The notes beneath the pieces are model-generated. The model worked only from the letters and a program-made list of their open reading frames with translations, did no database searches and had not been told where the DNA came from. The translations under genes and the position numbers were made by a program. DNA of 64,000 nt, from the NCBI GenBank assembly GCA_003354055.1, contig PIVQ01000001.1, forward strand, positions 1-64,000, in the 5' to 3' direction. The stretch's first letter is position 1. The number at the start of each line of letters is the position of its first letter. The stretch comes from Desulfobacteraceae bacterium. GTDB lineage: Bacteria; Desulfobacterota; Desulfobacteria; Desulfobacterales; Desulfobacteraceae. Positions 8,455-18,137 of the stretch are shown here, in pieces.

Positions 8455-10050
8455 TTAGTGCTTAACCACTGCCGCTTTTTTAATCTGGCCGGCATTTAGC
8501 AGCAAAAAATCAATTATTAAAACAAAAACTGTCGCCAGTACCAACCCAAGCACCATTGACACAGCAATCATCTTTAGTCTTATTTTTTGGACAATTGAGG
8601 ATGAACTCATTGGAGAAGATAAAATTTTAGCCACAGAGAGCTCAGTAAGCTGCGTCTGAAGTTCTGCAATCCTATTTTTTATCTTCTCTTCAGTTTCAGG
8701 GATAATCTTTTCAAGACCTTTTTTAGCCCCCGCAATGCCGAATTTGGTTTTTGTATATTCAATTTTATTGTTCTCTATTTGCAAAACATTCCGGTCTTTA
8801 ATTCTTTCTTCCTGTACCTGTAAAGTCTCAAGTTCAAAAATTTCTTTGTTTGCGATAGTCTGTAGGACTTCTAACTGCCCAATTGAAACGGTAGTAGGCA
8901 ACTCATGTACACTGTTTTTGTTTTGTAATAAGTGTGTTACATTTTTTTCGAAATTTTCAAGTGAAGTGAGATAGTCTCTAACTCTTAATATGTTTTTTTG
9001 GCCTCTTTTATACTCTTCCTGCAATGTTTTTTTTTTGAGGTTGTATTCACTTTCTATGGCCTCAAATATTTTTTTGTTTCTTCCGATCACCGCATCATTT
9101 TTTTCTGATTGATTAGTTTCTACTAATCTACCGAAGAGCTCTTCAACTTCCTGTTTGTTTTTAATAAATTCAATTTCATCTTTCTCAATATCCAAACGAT
9201 TTTTAGCTAAAGCCCTTTGTTCCTCCAACAAGTATTCATATTTGGCCATTTTTTCCTTTTCATGGCCTTCAAGTGTTTTTTTTAACTCAGCGAGAACGGC
9301 GCTATCACGTGGGTTCTCACCGTTTGACTCCTGTATCGCCCCTCTTGCTTTTTCTTTGATGCGGTTTAACCCATCCAGCCGTTTGGTAATACTTTTTAGC
9401 ATATTTCCACCTCTTTCAATATCTTGTTGAAACAGGTCTATTTTAAGCAGGCAGGCCTTTTTTTCTCTCTCCATTATAAGTACATTTCTATGTTTCGCCT
9501 CAATATGATCTGATAGTCCTTTTTCAAAATCCCCTCGCACCCGAGACAGTTGTTCTTCGATTTGCATGCGAATATTGTAAATCCTCACCAAAACGCTAGA
9601 TGGCCCGTCCTTATGAACAGAATCAATAACAGCCTGCATATATTGAAGGCCTTCCTCTGAATCTGACCATAAAAAACTTAGCTGAAGTGCCCTGTCTTCT
9701 CCCTGCGTAGGTCTTGACAGGGTGGACCTGATTTCCGGAGGTTCACCCTTTAATTCAAATCCTACAGCTTTTTTGTACCCATCCTGCTTAAACCAACAAT
9801 CAATTTCTTTAAGTTCGGTATTGGCAAAGCGACTGTTCCAGTCCGTAGAGCTTCCCGAAGCAATGGTACTGTATATTTTATAGTCGGGTATACACTGGTA
9901 AGCATAGACACTGGTGCATCCAACAATTAAAAAAACTATAAATATATATAAATTTCTTCGCCTCCAAAGGATGCTACTTAATCGAATCAAGTCAACAATA
10001 AAGTACTTTTCAGACTGTATCCGACAATTCTCATCTGTTTTAAGATTCAT
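8455..10050 (-). CDS. Wzz/PCP-type polysaccharide chain-length protein
   Basis: 531-aa inner-membrane protein with one transmembrane helix near residues 35-52, a long charged and largely alpha-helical/coiled-coil periplasmic region, and a second helix near 493-513, the layout of polysaccharide co-polymerases. There is no C-terminal tyrosine kinase domain. It probably sets polymer length with the Wzy-type polymerase. It is longer than O-antigen Wzz proteins (about 330 aa), closer to exopolysaccharide PCPs. The ATG at 10050 has GGAAAG upstream. Sequence identity to any named subfamily is not evident by eye. Confidence 0.75.
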   Translation of the reverse strand: MNLKTDENCRIQSEKYFIVDLIRLSSILWRRRNLYIFIVFLIVGCTSVYAYQCIPDYKIYSTIASGSSTDWNSRFANTELKEIDCWFKQDGYKKAVGFELKGEPPEIRSTLSRPTQGEDRALQLSFLWSDSEEGLQYMQAVIDSVHKDGPSSVLVRIYNIRMQIEEQLSRVRGDFEKGLSDHIEAKHRNVLIMEREKKACLLKIDLFQQDIERGGNMLKSITKRLDGLNRIKEKARGAIQESNGENPRDSAVLAELKKTLEGHEKEKMAKYEYLLEEQRALAKNRLDIEKDEIEFIKNKQEVEELFGRLVETNQSEKNDAVIGRNKKIFEAIESEYNLKKKTLQEEYKRGQKNILRVRDYLTSLENFEKNVTHLLQNKNSVHELPTTVSIGQLEVLQTIANKEIFELETLQVQEERIKDRNVLQIENNKIEYTKTKFGIAGAKKGLEKIIPETEEKIKNRIAELQTQLTELSVAKILSSPMSSSSIVQKIRLKMIAVSMVLGLVLATVFVLIIDFLLLNAGQIKKAAVVKH

Positions 10051-10129
10051 TTATTACTTTCCGTAAATATATTTTCTTATAAGAACTAACGTTATGCACT
10101 GCTTGCTTCTTTTTTAACAACCAACTATT

Positions 10130-12019
10130 TCAGACAGTTTCGTACCCTTTTCTGAACTTTTCCATTCCAGTCTTTAGCACCTTCCTCTCAAACACTACGG
10201 ATAGAAATATGGGATATATACTTATCATACCCAGCAAATATTTAGGATTCAAATAAACCTCTTCAAGGTCTTCTCGAAAATATATTTCACCGCACTGTGT
10301 AAATACATGCCCAACCAAAACTCCCATATACATCCAGAAGAAAACCATCATCCCTTTATTATTACGGCACTTCCAAACGCCAAAGGTCACAAGACCAAAA
10401 AGGAGATAGTCAAAATACTTCACGCCATGAAACATCTGGCTAAATCTATAATTTTTCATAGTCCACCAATCATTTTTCGTGGGGCTTGAAAAAAAATATA
10501 TTACCGTCGCAAAATAAGGATGAGACGGTAAATATACAAAAAATCGTCTAATCAACCAATCAGCATAAAGGAATGGTTTCTCCAAAATAACTTCCTGAAC
10601 ATAGACTGAAAATTCCGGTGCCTTTTCGCGAATTATTTTTATTGCATAGGATTCTTTGTGCACAGGTTGCTCTTGACCTATTTTCAATTTCTTTTGTGCA
10701 TATCTTGAAGCAGCATCATTATCAAAAAATCTCATACCATTATACGTAGCAGGATATTCTCCAAGAGCGTTAAAAAATGTGGCAGAAAGAACAGCCGGAT
10801 ATGAACGAGTTAATGTTGATTCAATCGTGAATGTCTTTTTTATTGTTGTATTTATTAATATTAAAGAAACAATGCCTAAAAGCAACAGCAAAAATCCTTT
10901 AGCCATAGCGAACAATAGTTTTTCCCGAAAAAGCCATACGATATACACAGCCAAAAACAATAATAATAAAAGATTATCGATACGCATGCTGAACAAAACA
11001 CCTGAAAAAATGCCAGCTAAGATCAGCCAGATTATTCTCTGATTTTTTATATATTTCATGATCATATAGCCAATAAGTAATATCAATACTGGAATATATG
11101 CCTCATCTAATAGGTGATAGGAATAAAAGATAGAAGGCAACCATATTGCATAAATTAAAGCGCCTAAAAGCCTTACCCAATTATTGTAATAAATGCCAAG
11201 TATCCCAAAGACAAGTAAGCAACCAAACGAATCAATGAATCCTTGAAAAAACTGGATAAAAAAAAGACCGGATGCAGAATTAAAAAAAAACGTTGAAATA
11301 GAAATTAGAACTGCATTTATAATAGTATATGCAGTAATTGCTGTGCTAAATTCATAGTTTCCTAATGCGACTTCATTCGCAACCTCCCACAAATATCGGT
11401 GCTTTGAGGCGAGCATCAAAGAGAACGGATCTGTTTCATGGTAATACGCTAAAAATAACGGCATTATCGACCTTAAACCAATTGCCAATAGAAACACTAA
11501 AAACAACAAAAAAAATATCTTCCTGGATGGACTCATTTGATTAAATATTTGTATTATCGATCTTAAATCAAATGCCAACATAAACACTAAAAGTAATAGT
11601 AAAAACATCTTTCGGCTTGTACTCATGTGACTAAAAAAACTAAATAACCCGCTAATAAGTGGCATTATCAACCATAAAACACCTGCCGAAAACAAAACTA
11701 AAGATATCAGAATAACAGCTTTTTGAATTGCGTTCATCTTACCCAAGACGTCCAACGTCTGTCTAACGAATGGAATTATAGGCTTTAAAGCCATAACCAG
11801 CAAAAACATCAGGAGTATCAAAAAATAAAACTTCCTGGTTGTACTCATCTGGCTAAAAAAAGCAAATAGCTTGCTGATGAATGGCGTTCCAGACCATAAA
11901 ATCACTGCAAACAAAACGATAAAAAACAACATAATAAAAGATTTTCGAATCTCTCTCATCCTATAGAATAAGCAAATTAACTTACTATTCATTAAACCAT
12001 TCATTCCTTTCAATCCCAT
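10130..12019 (-). CDS. GT39-like polytopic membrane protein with duplicated N-terminal helices
   Basis: 629-aa very hydrophobic protein. From about residue 190 it resembles ArnT/PMT-type (GT39-like) membrane glycosyltransferases, with many helices and a soluble C-terminal stretch. The first ~190 residues are unusual: five tandem half-units each begin with R/Q-K, run through one helix, and four of them lead to an MS(T/P)-like junction (M58, M95, M132, M162). A lipid-linked-sugar transferase role is likely but acceptor and donor are unknown. The start is uncertain: ATG 12019 lacks a good ribosome-binding site, and in-frame ATGs occur at codons 6 and 10. Confidence 0.7.
   Translation of the reverse strand: MGLKGMNGLMNSKLICLFYRMREIRKSFIMLFFIVLFAVILWSGTPFISKLFAFFSQMSTTRKFYFLILLMFLLVMALKPIIPFVRQTLDVLGKMNAIQKAVILISLVLFSAGVLWLIMPLISGLFSFFSHMSTSRKMFLLLLLVFMLAFDLRSIIQIFNQMSPSRKIFFLLFLVFLLAIGLRSIMPLFLAYYHETDPFSLMLASKHRYLWEVANEVALGNYEFSTAITAYTIINAVLISISTFFFNSASGLFFIQFFQGFIDSFGCLLVFGILGIYYNNWVRLLGALIYAIWLPSIFYSYHLLDEAYIPVLILLIGYMIMKYIKNQRIIWLILAGIFSGVLFSMRIDNLLLLLFLAVYIVWLFREKLLFAMAKGFLLLLLGIVSLILINTTIKKTFTIESTLTRSYPAVLSATFFNALGEYPATYNGMRFFDNDAASRYAQKKLKIGQEQPVHKESYAIKIIREKAPEFSVYVQEVILEKPFLYADWLIRRFFVYLPSHPYFATVIYFFSSPTKNDWWTMKNYRFSQMFHGVKYFDYLLFGLVTFGVWKCRNNKGMMVFFWMYMGVLVGHVFTQCGEIYFREDLEEVYLNPKYLLGMISIYPIFLSVVFERKVLKTGMEKFRKGYETV
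11437..11950 (-). repeat. Tandem repeats encoding transmembrane modules
   Basis: Within the GT39-like gene, residues ~24-195 consist of repeated units of 30-37 residues: FFSQMSTTRK, KMNAIQK, FFSHMSTSRK, FNQMSPSRK mark successive junctions. The similarity is visible in the DNA too (for example the plus-strand stretches around 11617-11660 and 11839-11880), so the duplication seems fairly recent. Confidence 0.7.
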
Positions 12020-12126
12020 CTAAATAAAAAAAATAATTGAAGTTTCACCATTCTTTTCAAAAATTTTTAGGCAATTTAATTCCCTAACAGCCTGTCGACA
12101 CAAGTAACTGTTTTTCGCATCATTCG

Positions 12127-13134
12127 CTACTCAATGATGCGCTTTTTATCACGAAGTGAATTAGGCGCGACAATTATTAGCAACGCAGGCAAAAGACTTA
12201 TCATCAAAATGATTCTAAATATCACCATAATTGTTGAAAATGGTAATATTCCTGAAGCATTAGCCATTGAATTTGCAATCTGGCCAAATGTGGCCTCTCC
12301 TAAGCCCAGCCCCCCAGGAGTTAGCGGAAGAAAATTTACAATAAATGTAATTGTTCCGGCAATTACAGATTCAATAAATCCTAATTGAGATTTAATAACT
12401 ATTTTGCATATCAACATCAAAATAACGAGATTTTTCAAGTGAATTGCAACAGATATGATATATGCGAAACATAAGTGTATAGGGGATTTTAACAAGATAT
12501 TAAATGACTCAAACACATCGTATAGCTTCTTCAAAAAAGAATTTGTCGTTTGCTCCATTTTTTTCTCTAAAAAAAACTCAATTCGTCTGCGCGTAATAAG
12601 AGATATTATAAAAGCTATGACAACCAAGAAACAAAATACGACCAACGCTATAATCAATTGAATCAGAAACAGACTGTGCGATTCAACGCCCAGTAAGTAA
12701 ATACTTCCAGCAAGACCTCCCAAAGACAACAGAGCTATTATACCGAAAAGGCGATCAACAAAAACAGATATAGACATCTTAATTTTTTCTTCCGGGGTAT
12801 GCTTAATTCCGTACAATATTCTAACACCATCTCCCCCGACAACTCCAGGAAGAAAAAGCCCCCAAAATGCCGATTGATATACCATTTTAAAAACAGAATA
12901 CAGCGGAATTTCAATACCCATTTTTTTCAACAAAACATACCATCTCACAGAACATAAAGGGAATGTTGCTATCATCATGAAAACCAATAACAAAAGAGTC
13001 AATGGCTTTTCTGCAAAGTCTTTTAGCCCCTTAAGATTCAACATACCATGCCGATTCAGCCAATATAAAACAACTAATGCAAAAACAATTTTTACAGCGA
13101 ATACGATTATTCTGAATTTTCTGGATAATTCCAT
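12127..13134 (-). CDS. UPF0104/LPG-synthase-TM family membrane protein (flippase-like)
   Basis: 335-aa polytopic protein with about eight hydrophobic helices and the family motifs GGDGVRILY near residue 100 and TPGGLGLGEATF near 275. This family includes the membrane domain of lysylphosphatidylglycerol synthase (MprF) and many proteins of glycolipid loci thought to move or modify lipids. No C-terminal aminoacyl-transfer domain is present, so only the membrane part exists. It starts 5 bp after the radical SAM gene's stop. A role in handling a lipid-linked intermediate is inference. Confidence 0.8.
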   Translation of the reverse strand: MELSRKFRIIVFAVKIVFALVVLYWLNRHGMLNLKGLKDFAEKPLTLLLLVFMMIATFPLCSVRWYVLLKKMGIEIPLYSVFKMVYQSAFWGLFLPGVVGGDGVRILYGIKHTPEEKIKMSISVFVDRLFGIIALLSLGGLAGSIYLLGVESHSLFLIQLIIALVVFCFLVVIAFIISLITRRRIEFFLEKKMEQTTNSFLKKLYDVFESFNILLKSPIHLCFAYIISVAIHLKNLVILMLICKIVIKSQLGFIESVIAGTITFIVNFLPLTPGGLGLGEATFGQIANSMANASGILPFSTIMVIFRIILMISLLPALLIIVAPNSLRDKKRIIE

Positions 13135-13139
13135 TCGTC

Positions 13140-14678
13140 TTATTTTTTTAGTAATTTCCCAAGATTCAAGTCAAATAACCGATATAATTTTGCTTCAATT
13201 AAAAATGAGCAAAAATTATACTTAAGCCTAAGTCGGAAAATTGGTTTATAGAGCCAGAGCAAAACCCTAAGAGTACTTCTGACAAAAGGATTCAAGTTCA
13301 CTGAAAAAGTATCAAACTTTACGTCGAGAAGAACTCCTGCGAGAGCCAACATATTTATCATGTCAACCTTACGTTTTGAATACCATGGGTATGAAGGGAT
13401 TGCAGACTCTTTGCTATCAATTTCTACCCACTCTTCGAGCGTTTCAGGCATTTTTACATCATAATGATCAATGGCAACATCTGTTAACACTGAACCAGGA
13501 ATTGGCTTCCAGTGCCCACCTCTTCCGAGTAAACATCCGGGGTGATCTTTGACCAATTGAATCAAAATGTCTTTTGTCTCAATCAGATCTTCAATTGTTT
13601 CACCAGGTACGCCACAGAAAAAATTATAATGTATTTTTATTGATGGGTAATTTGATAACTTCTTGTTGACTCGAATAATTTGTTCCTTAGTGATCCCTTT
13701 CTTCATTATTTTAAGAACACGGGGAGAACCACTTTCCATTCCTGCAAACATCAACTCCGTTCCAGCCTCAACAAGTAGCTCGAACATCTCATTATCCATG
13801 CGATCAAGTTCATTAATCCGAGCACCACGAAAATCTATTTTATATTTCTCATGAAACCCTCTTTTGATATATCCCTTCAGCAGTTCCCGCATCCGCTCTT
13901 GATCAACGAAAGCATCATCATCGTAGACTTGTAATCGAGTGAATGTGAAATTGTCAGAAAGATACTGAATGTGATCAAGCACTTCGCTTTGAGCATCAAA
14001 TGCGATCCATTTTTTACCTTTAATCTTTTTATACGTTCTTGGGGACATACAAAAAGAGCATTTATATGGGCATCCCATTGATGTATAAATAGGGAACAGT
14101 AATTCCCCTGAATTCATTCGATTGTAAGTATTGCCATTTAGGTCAACAAGGTGGTAAGGCAGATCTCGATAGTCAATTCTTTCAAAGCTACGCTGAGGCG
14201 GAGAAAGTTTTACCTCTCCATTAACCTTGTATCCAAGCCCTAAAATAGTCCTCCGTTCACCCCCTTTACCTGTCAAATAATCTAGAAGTTCTTTAGACGC
14301 TTTTGAGCCCCAATCTCTGATTACAAAATCTACTAATTCAGACTCAAGGGTTTGTTCTGGCAATATTGTCGGATGTGGCCCACCCCAGACTATTGGGACA
14401 TCATATTTCCCTTTTATATATTCTGAAATCTCTAACGATGTTTTTATTGGATTACCGGTCATGACAGATAATCCAACTAAATTGCAACCATTTGAAAGAA
14501 TCTGATCAACTTCATTATGCCATTTTTTGCCAATTACGCGTAAATCTAAAATTTTCACGCTGTATCCAGCCTTAACAGAATCGGTTGCTGCGTATATAAG
14601 GCTTAGCGGGATATCACGCACAACATTATCCCAAGAGCCTAATGGAGGATATATTAAAAGTAAGTCTGTTTTACTCAT
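13140..14678 (-). CDS. B12-binding-type radical SAM protein (1)
   Basis: 512-aa protein with an N-terminal cobalamin-binding-like Rossmann domain (residues ~5-130, WGGPHPTILPE near 98) and a radical SAM barrel with the 4Fe-4S cysteines C203, C207 and C210 in GCPYKCSFC. The cobalamin histidine motif DxHxxG is not visible. This class includes methylases of unactivated carbons and other radical enzymes; the substrate here may be a sugar or lipid carrier, which is inference. Its start overlaps the sulfotransferase stop by 4 nt (ATGA), so the two are translationally coupled. Confidence 0.85.
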   Translation of the reverse strand: MSKTDLLLIYPPLGSWDNVVRDIPLSLIYAATDSVKAGYSVKILDLRVIGKKWHNEVDQILSNGCNLVGLSVMTGNPIKTSLEISEYIKGKYDVPIVWGGPHPTILPEQTLESELVDFVIRDWGSKASKELLDYLTGKGGERRTILGLGYKVNGEVKLSPPQRSFERIDYRDLPYHLVDLNGNTYNRMNSGELLFPIYTSMGCPYKCSFCMSPRTYKKIKGKKWIAFDAQSEVLDHIQYLSDNFTFTRLQVYDDDAFVDQERMRELLKGYIKRGFHEKYKIDFRGARINELDRMDNEMFELLVEAGTELMFAGMESGSPRVLKIMKKGITKEQIIRVNKKLSNYPSIKIHYNFFCGVPGETIEDLIETKDILIQLVKDHPGCLLGRGGHWKPIPGSVLTDVAIDHYDVKMPETLEEWVEIDSKESAIPSYPWYSKRKVDMINMLALAGVLLDVKFDTFSVNLNPFVRSTLRVLLWLYKPIFRLRLKYNFCSFLIEAKLYRLFDLNLGKLLKK

Positions 14679-15595
14679 GATTTCTTTTCATTATAATTTT
14701 CTAAAATCTTCGTTAATTCAAAATCATTAACTTTTTGTTTGTTTGAGATTCTCAATTTTGGCAGAAATGTCTCATCAAGACTCATATATTCCCAAAAGTC
14801 ACCTTTTAGGCTATGTCCAGGGTCTCGACAGAAAGATTCATACTTAATTTCACAATATAAAGATCTCTGTATTCTATTGCACTGGAGTTCCAGAGTTTTA
14901 TTCATCTCATCGTATTGCCTAATTGCCTTAAGAATAGGATCATCAACAACCTTCATTAATGGCGTCACTGGATGAAAAGTTCCAAGTTCATGGTACGCTC
15001 TTAAAACTGATTGAATAATTTGTACTGGCTCCCGTTTTATACGTACGAACTTCAACTCAGGCACTGCTTGATGTAAAATTTCTATTCTGTCGTAATTACG
15101 TACATTCTTTATTATTATAGGGTTATTACCAGTGTGATCTATCTTTCTTAAAAGTTTTAGAAAGCGAGCTCGAATCTCCTCAACACTCCCCCTAAATAGT
15201 TCATCTACTAAAAGGTTCCCCTCATTCACGTCAAAAATGGACTCTGTATAACTATAATAACTACGGGTCAACTTTAAGGATTTTCGGGGAAGGAATTTTA
15301 TTATATATGATGCGTGATTGGGGAAAAGTATGTGCAGGTTGGTTATATACTTACAATTAGTCGAGCGGACTAGTGCTTGATAAATCACCGTGCTGCCACT
15401 TCTTGGAGTGCTAACCATAAAATAACAATCAGGAATGCCTTCTGCTTTTTTCTCAAAAGTTTGACTGTAGAGTTTATAGACTACATGATCAAGTAACCTT
15501 AAGAGTGGGCCGACAAACATAATAAAGATTGCCAGATATGCAGACTTCTTACCAGAACATAATGCCCCACAGAGCCTTTTTACTTGCGACACCAC
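14675..15595 (-). CDS. Sulfotransferase-family protein
   Basis: 306-aa protein with the PAPS 5'-phosphosulfate loop TPRSGST (residues 63-69) and an N-terminal hydrophobic segment (about 18-37) that may anchor it. PAPS-dependent sulfotransferases add sulfate to sugars, lipids or proteins; in this locus a glycan is the likely acceptor. The start is GTG at 15595, which shares one base with the methyltransferase stop codon and has AAAGG just upstream. It is coupled by ATGA overlap to the downstream radical SAM gene. A PAPS-3'-phosphate-binding segment was not located with confidence. Confidence 0.8.
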   Translation of the reverse strand: MVSQVKRLCGALCSGKKSAYLAIFIMFVGPLLRLLDHVVYKLYSQTFEKKAEGIPDCYFMVSTPRSGSTVIYQALVRSTNCKYITNLHILFPNHASYIIKFLPRKSLKLTRSYYSYTESIFDVNEGNLLVDELFRGSVEEIRARFLKLLRKIDHTGNNPIIIKNVRNYDRIEILHQAVPELKFVRIKREPVQIIQSVLRAYHELGTFHPVTPLMKVVDDPILKAIRQYDEMNKTLELQCNRIQRSLYCEIKYESFCRDPGHSLKGDFWEYMSLDETFLPKLRISNKQKVNDFELTKILENYNEKKS

Positions 15596-16380
15596 TACCT
15601 TTTACGTCCCCACACTGTTGTCGGATTATCTTCATCAATATTTATAATCTCACAATCATTTTCAATGAACCAATTCTTGACTTCGCCTGTTGTTGGGAAA
15701 TATAATTTTGGGGGAGCGATATTTACTAATACAACCTCCCGGCATTGCTTCCAACTAGAATTGAACAGTGTAACTTTAGATTGAGTGGGCAGCACTGGTA
15801 AAAATAGGACAATCAAATCTGCGATATATTTTGTTATTTTCTTGCCTCCAAATTGACATAAATTTCTCACTGTCGAAAAAAGAAGATTGAGCGGACTATT
15901 TTTCTTTGGATAAACCCAGAGCCCGATTAGTCCATCTTTTTTAAGACATCTACAAAGCTCTTTGAATGTAATGGCCGGCTCGTCAGTATAACAGATCACT
16001 CCATAAGAAAAAACTGCATCAAAACTAAAGTCATGAAAGGGTAGCTTTGTTATGTCCCCATGGAAAAAATCCCAATTAGCAAAATTGGCTTCACTATTTC
16101 GTCTTTGTACAGCCATTGATAAATCAATCCCAACAAAATGAGCGTTCATATCATCAAATTCACTTTCAGCAATTGCTTTTGCGTGAACAGCATCACCACA
16201 GCCTGCATCTAAAATCTTTATATGTCCTTTATGTTCTTCTATTTCAGCATATAGTTGCTGCAAAAATGTATTTGCAGCAACTATTTTGGACAGTGCAATG
16301 CTTGCGGTATTGTTAGACTCCCAATGCTCCTCAAACTCTTTAGCATGGCCGCCTTTAAGTGGTTCGTTTTTTTGTTCCAA
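15595..16380 (-). CDS. Class I SAM-dependent methyltransferase
   Basis: 261-aa methyltransferase of the Methyltransf_11/25 type, with SAM-binding motif ILDAGCGD (residues 56-63) and an FDAVFSYGVICY post-II segment. The start is TTG at 16380: the preceding in-frame codons include a TAA two codons upstream and there is no ATG near the N-terminus. The ribosome-binding site is weak. It is placed between two radical SAM genes and coupled to the sulfotransferase, so it probably methylates a sugar or lipid intermediate; the acceptor is unknown. Confidence 0.8.
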   Translation of the reverse strand: MEQKNEPLKGGHAKEFEEHWESNNTASIALSKIVAANTFLQQLYAEIEEHKGHIKILDAGCGDAVHAKAIAESEFDDMNAHFVGIDLSMAVQRRNSEANFANWDFFHGDITKLPFHDFSFDAVFSYGVICYTDEPAITFKELCRCLKKDGLIGLWVYPKKNSPLNLLFSTVRNLCQFGGKKITKYIADLIVLFLPVLPTQSKVTLFNSSWKQCREVVLVNIAPPKLYFPTTGEVKNWFIENDCEIINIDEDNPTTVWGRKR

Positions 16381-16445
16381 AAATTATTCTCTACGTGCTT
16401 CTTTGCTGCCGTTAACGTGCTGTTTATCAAACCCAAGTGCGCGAA

Positions 16446-17861
16446 TTACCTGCCGAACAAAAAGGACATACCACCAACAAGAAACCTTGAAACTCTCTCT
16501 CTCGGAAGCTTTAAAAACTCATTGAGCAAAAACAGAACCGTTGTCGGCCTGAAATAAAATGCCCTGAACGCCTTCCTTTGAAGCTTCTTGTACAATTCAG
16601 TACTCATTCCTTTCGAATACCATACACCATCTCCCCATCGTGAGTATTTATCTAAACCTTTAGACAAGAAGACTCCCTCCTGTTCTGCAAGGGGGTAAAT
16701 TGGTGTACCTGGGTATGGGGTAAAGATTGGAAACATAGCGTAGCTTAACCCTAAAGACTTCGCACAAGAGATTGTGTTGTCAATCTCCTGTTCTGTCTCA
16801 GTAGGCAGTCCTATCATAAAGCTTGATAATGTGTTAATTCCAACTTTACGCGCTAACCTGATATTTTTATGTGCAACATCTAAGTCTAACTTTTTATTTA
16901 TCAATTCAAGAATTCTCTTGTTGCCATTCTCGATTCCCATGACAATCATGTAGCAACCAGCCTGCTTCATTAAACTAAGCATCTCTTGATCACCAATTGA
17001 GTCAGCTCTTGTGTAACAGACCCATTGTAAGTCCAATTTTGCTTCAATCATAGACCGGCATAATTCTTTTGTCCTCTTATGATTCGTACAAAAGTTATCG
17101 TCATAAATCTGAAGAGCATCTGCACCCATTTTCTCTTTCAGGTACTTCATTTCACTAATAGTACGATTTACCGATTGGTATCGATATTTATTACCCCAAA
17201 CTTCTGTAGCTGCACAAAAAGTACATTTGTAAGGGCACCCCCTTGAAGAAATTATATTATAGACTTTTCGGCCTCTTATATGTACCGCTGGAAAGTACAG
17301 TTTTGGATCAAACAGATCATATTTCGGGATAGGTAAGTCATCCAAATTGGCCACATAATCCCGCTTGCCGGTCCATAGAATGGTTCCATCCTCATCTTTA
17401 TAGTAAATTCCTTTTACCTCAGATAGTGGATGATTATTATTTAATGCCTGCACGAGATCCTGAACAGTCTCTTCTCCCTCTCCGACACAGACATAGTCCA
17501 CATCAGGGCATGATATTACTGAATCGGGGAAAATGGTTGCGTGAGCTCCACCCAAAAGTATTTTGACATCAGGCAGGGATTTTTTTATTGCTGCAGACAC
17601 CTCTAAGCAAACATTGATATTTGATACGTACGTCTGCATTCCAATCATATCAAAACCATTTGCTTCTATATACTTAACAATGTCTTCAAGTCTTTCAACT
17701 GACGATTGATAGTCTTTAAAATCCACCTCACAACCAGCTTTCTTGAAACTGACATATATGAATGCTAAGCCAAGAGATGGCATATTAGCTGCTGTTTTTT
17801 CCATGTTGCAATAGTTATCTCTAATTAGCATCGGTGGCATCATCAATAAAACTTTCATCAT
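16446..17861 (-). CDS. B12-binding-type radical SAM protein (2)
   Basis: 471-aa protein with an N-terminal B12-binding-like domain (LLGGAHATIFP near 102) and radical SAM cysteines C209, C213, C216 in GCPYKCTFC, followed by the barrel (GLPTETEQE near 355). DxHxxG is not visible. The ATG pair at 17861-17856 is close to AAAGGA, so the second ATG may be used. It begins a four-gene run (radical SAM, methyltransferase, sulfotransferase, radical SAM) that looks like a modification cassette. The reaction is unknown. Confidence 0.85.
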   Translation of the reverse strand: MMKVLLMMPPMLIRDNYCNMEKTAANMPSLGLAFIYVSFKKAGCEVDFKDYQSSVERLEDIVKYIEANGFDMIGMQTYVSNINVCLEVSAAIKKSLPDVKILLGGAHATIFPDSVISCPDVDYVCVGEGEETVQDLVQALNNNHPLSEVKGIYYKDEDGTILWTGKRDYVANLDDLPIPKYDLFDPKLYFPAVHIRGRKVYNIISSRGCPYKCTFCAATEVWGNKYRYQSVNRTISEMKYLKEKMGADALQIYDDNFCTNHKRTKELCRSMIEAKLDLQWVCYTRADSIGDQEMLSLMKQAGCYMIVMGIENGNKRILELINKKLDLDVAHKNIRLARKVGINTLSSFMIGLPTETEQEIDNTISCAKSLGLSYAMFPIFTPYPGTPIYPLAEQEGVFLSKGLDKYSRWGDGVWYSKGMSTELYKKLQRKAFRAFYFRPTTVLFLLNEFLKLPRERVSRFLVGGMSFLFGR

Positions 17862-18137
17862 TCATTCCTTTCAAGTTGTGCTTCAATCTGTGGTTCAAAT
17901 TTTCGGCATGGTGGGCTACACCAGTCCCTAATTTTAACATTGCTTAAAAAATATTAGGAACCCTATCCGTACCCTTCCAGCATAGTCTATTGAAATAATC
18001 TGCGCATAACGATGAAGAACCTGACAATATTGTTGCCATGTTCTCACAGCTCATCGGTTCTTCATACGGAAAGTTATGCCCCCCAGATTTGAGATTTGAC
18101 ACTTGCCGTTCAACAAAGGTGAAAAAGCCCCCTTTTT
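17862..18137 (-). other. 276-bp gap with a stop-free but startless frame
   Basis: Between the radical SAM and deacetylase genes the minus strand has about 64 codons without a stop, ending at TAA near 17950, including TFVERQVSN and CWKGTDRVPNIF. It follows a TAA at its upstream edge and has no credible start for the whole length. It may be the decayed end of a lost gene or chance. Nothing else was seen. Confidence 0.3.
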
